64,000 nt of DNA from Elymus sibiricus (taxonomy: Eukaryota > Streptophyta > Magnoliopsida > Poales > Poaceae), in NCBI GenBank assembly GCA_039707655.1, contig CM077671.1:243141095-243205094 (forward strand). Direction: 5' to 3'. Every line of letters begins with the position of its first letter. Within the stretch, counting starts at the first letter, position 1. Positions 63,822 through 64,000 of this stretch are shown one piece after another. The notes under the pieces were generated by a model that saw nothing but the letters and a program-made list of their open reading frames with translations, made no database searches and had not been told where the DNA came from. Position numbers and translations under genes: made by a program.

Positions 63822-64000
63822 TCATTTTAGCTCAGAATAAATCATGAAATGCATGAAAAATAGCAAATGAAGTCAGAAAAGGGTTGAAAAGTGATGATGT
63901 GGCTTTGAATGGTGCACATTGAATGCAAAAAAAGTCTTGAGTTAAAATATGTTTAAAAAAAAGAAATCCCTTTGTAATAAACGGGTTTTCGTTCGAAACC
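63822..64000. repeat. Partial P monomer at the right edge
   Basis: This is the first 179 bp of a P monomer (GTGCACATTGAATGC, TAATAAACGGG), cut by the window end. Its position after B 63483 follows the 13-mer order, so the array very probably continues to the right. Confidence 0.9.

Larger units (their letters stand above)
1..64000. repeat. Tandem satellite array, ~339-bp monomer, fills the window
   Basis: Every part of the window is a copy of one ~339-bp unit. Anchoring on the TCATTTT box that follows the conserved TTTCAGGG gives 189 anchors from 202 to 63822, so 188 full monomers plus a 201-bp left part and a 179-bp right part. All copies are in the same orientation, and I see no inversion and no foreign insert. 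Mean length is 338.4 bp: 163 monomers of 338-341 bp, 23 of 329-331 bp, one of 319 bp and one of 391 bp. GC is about 35%. Satellites of roughly one or two nucleosome lengths are typical of plant heterochromatin (established). Assignment to a grass is from memory of similar grass repeats and is not verified. Subtelomere, knob and (peri)centromere all remain possible. Confidence 0.98.

Noticed and set aside
1..64000. CRISPR array
   Set aside because: The repeated unit is ~339 bp and the intervals are homologous throughout; there are no short identical repeats separated by unique spacers.
1..64000. Human/primate alpha satellite
   Set aside because: The 339-bp length could suggest a 2 x 171-bp dimer, but the two halves of the monomer are not homologous and no alpha-satellite motif is recognisable.
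1..64000. tRNA, rRNA or other structured RNA gene
   Set aside because: No tRNA arms, box A/B pair or rRNA core motifs seen; the only structures are very short dyads.

Overview
The whole 64 kb is one uninterrupted tandem satellite DNA array. I see no protein gene, RNA gene, transposon or CRISPR array. Using the conserved TCATTTT box as an anchor, I located 189 anchors, from 202 to 63822. That gives 188 complete monomers, all in the same orientation, averaging 338.4 bp. Of these, 163 are 338-341 bp. A further 23 are 329-331 bp because of a shared 9-bp deletion. One is 319 bp and one is 391 bp. GC is about 35% (counted by hand over one monomer length). The organism is eukaryotic and most likely a plant. 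From memory the monomer resembles grass (Poaceae) heterochromatic satellites of 340-380 bp, but I could not verify this. Whether the array is subtelomeric, knob-like or (peri)centromeric cannot be decided from this window.

Above the monomer level the array is a mosaic of higher-order repeats (HORs). Monomers fall into recognisable subfamilies. The clearest order is a 13-monomer unit of about 4.39 kb, named here P-Q-R-S-T-U-V-W-X-Y-Z-A-B, seen complete at 29619-34011 and 51642-56036. Much of 4.6-6.6, 15.7-29.6 and 42-64 kb reads as this order with deletions, duplications and fused monomers. Shorter and younger HORs sit inside it: an 8-mer at the left edge (1-2711, shortened second copy to 4608), a 6-mer of 2027-2028 bp in three near-identical copies (9661-15742), a 4-mer of about 1350 bp (15743-18441), a 4-mer of exactly 1357 bp in three copies (22834-26904), and a 5-mer of exactly 1688 bp in two copies (60446-63821).

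Layout: 1-4608 8-mer block; 4609-6614 mixed block with the 319-bp monomer; 6615-9660 segment copied at 36716-39480; 9661-15742 triple 6-mer; 15743-22833 4-mer and 13-mer derivatives; 22834-26904 triple 4-mer; 26905-29618 mixed; 29619-35029 copy A of a 16-monomer segment; 35030-36715 mixed; 36716-42527 second version of the 6.6-16.4 kb region, with the 6-mer present once instead of three times; 42528-51641 scrambled 13-mer derivatives; 51642-57055 copy B of the 16-monomer segment; 57056-64000 very recent 5- to 9-monomer duplications.

There are no genes to act together. Long reverse-strand open frames (up to 96 codons) recur in most monomers but are a by-product of low stop density in a repeat whose length is close to a multiple of three. 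The biological content is the record of unequal crossing-over and conversion: fused monomers, copy-number change between paired segments, and one out-of-register event with visible microhomology.
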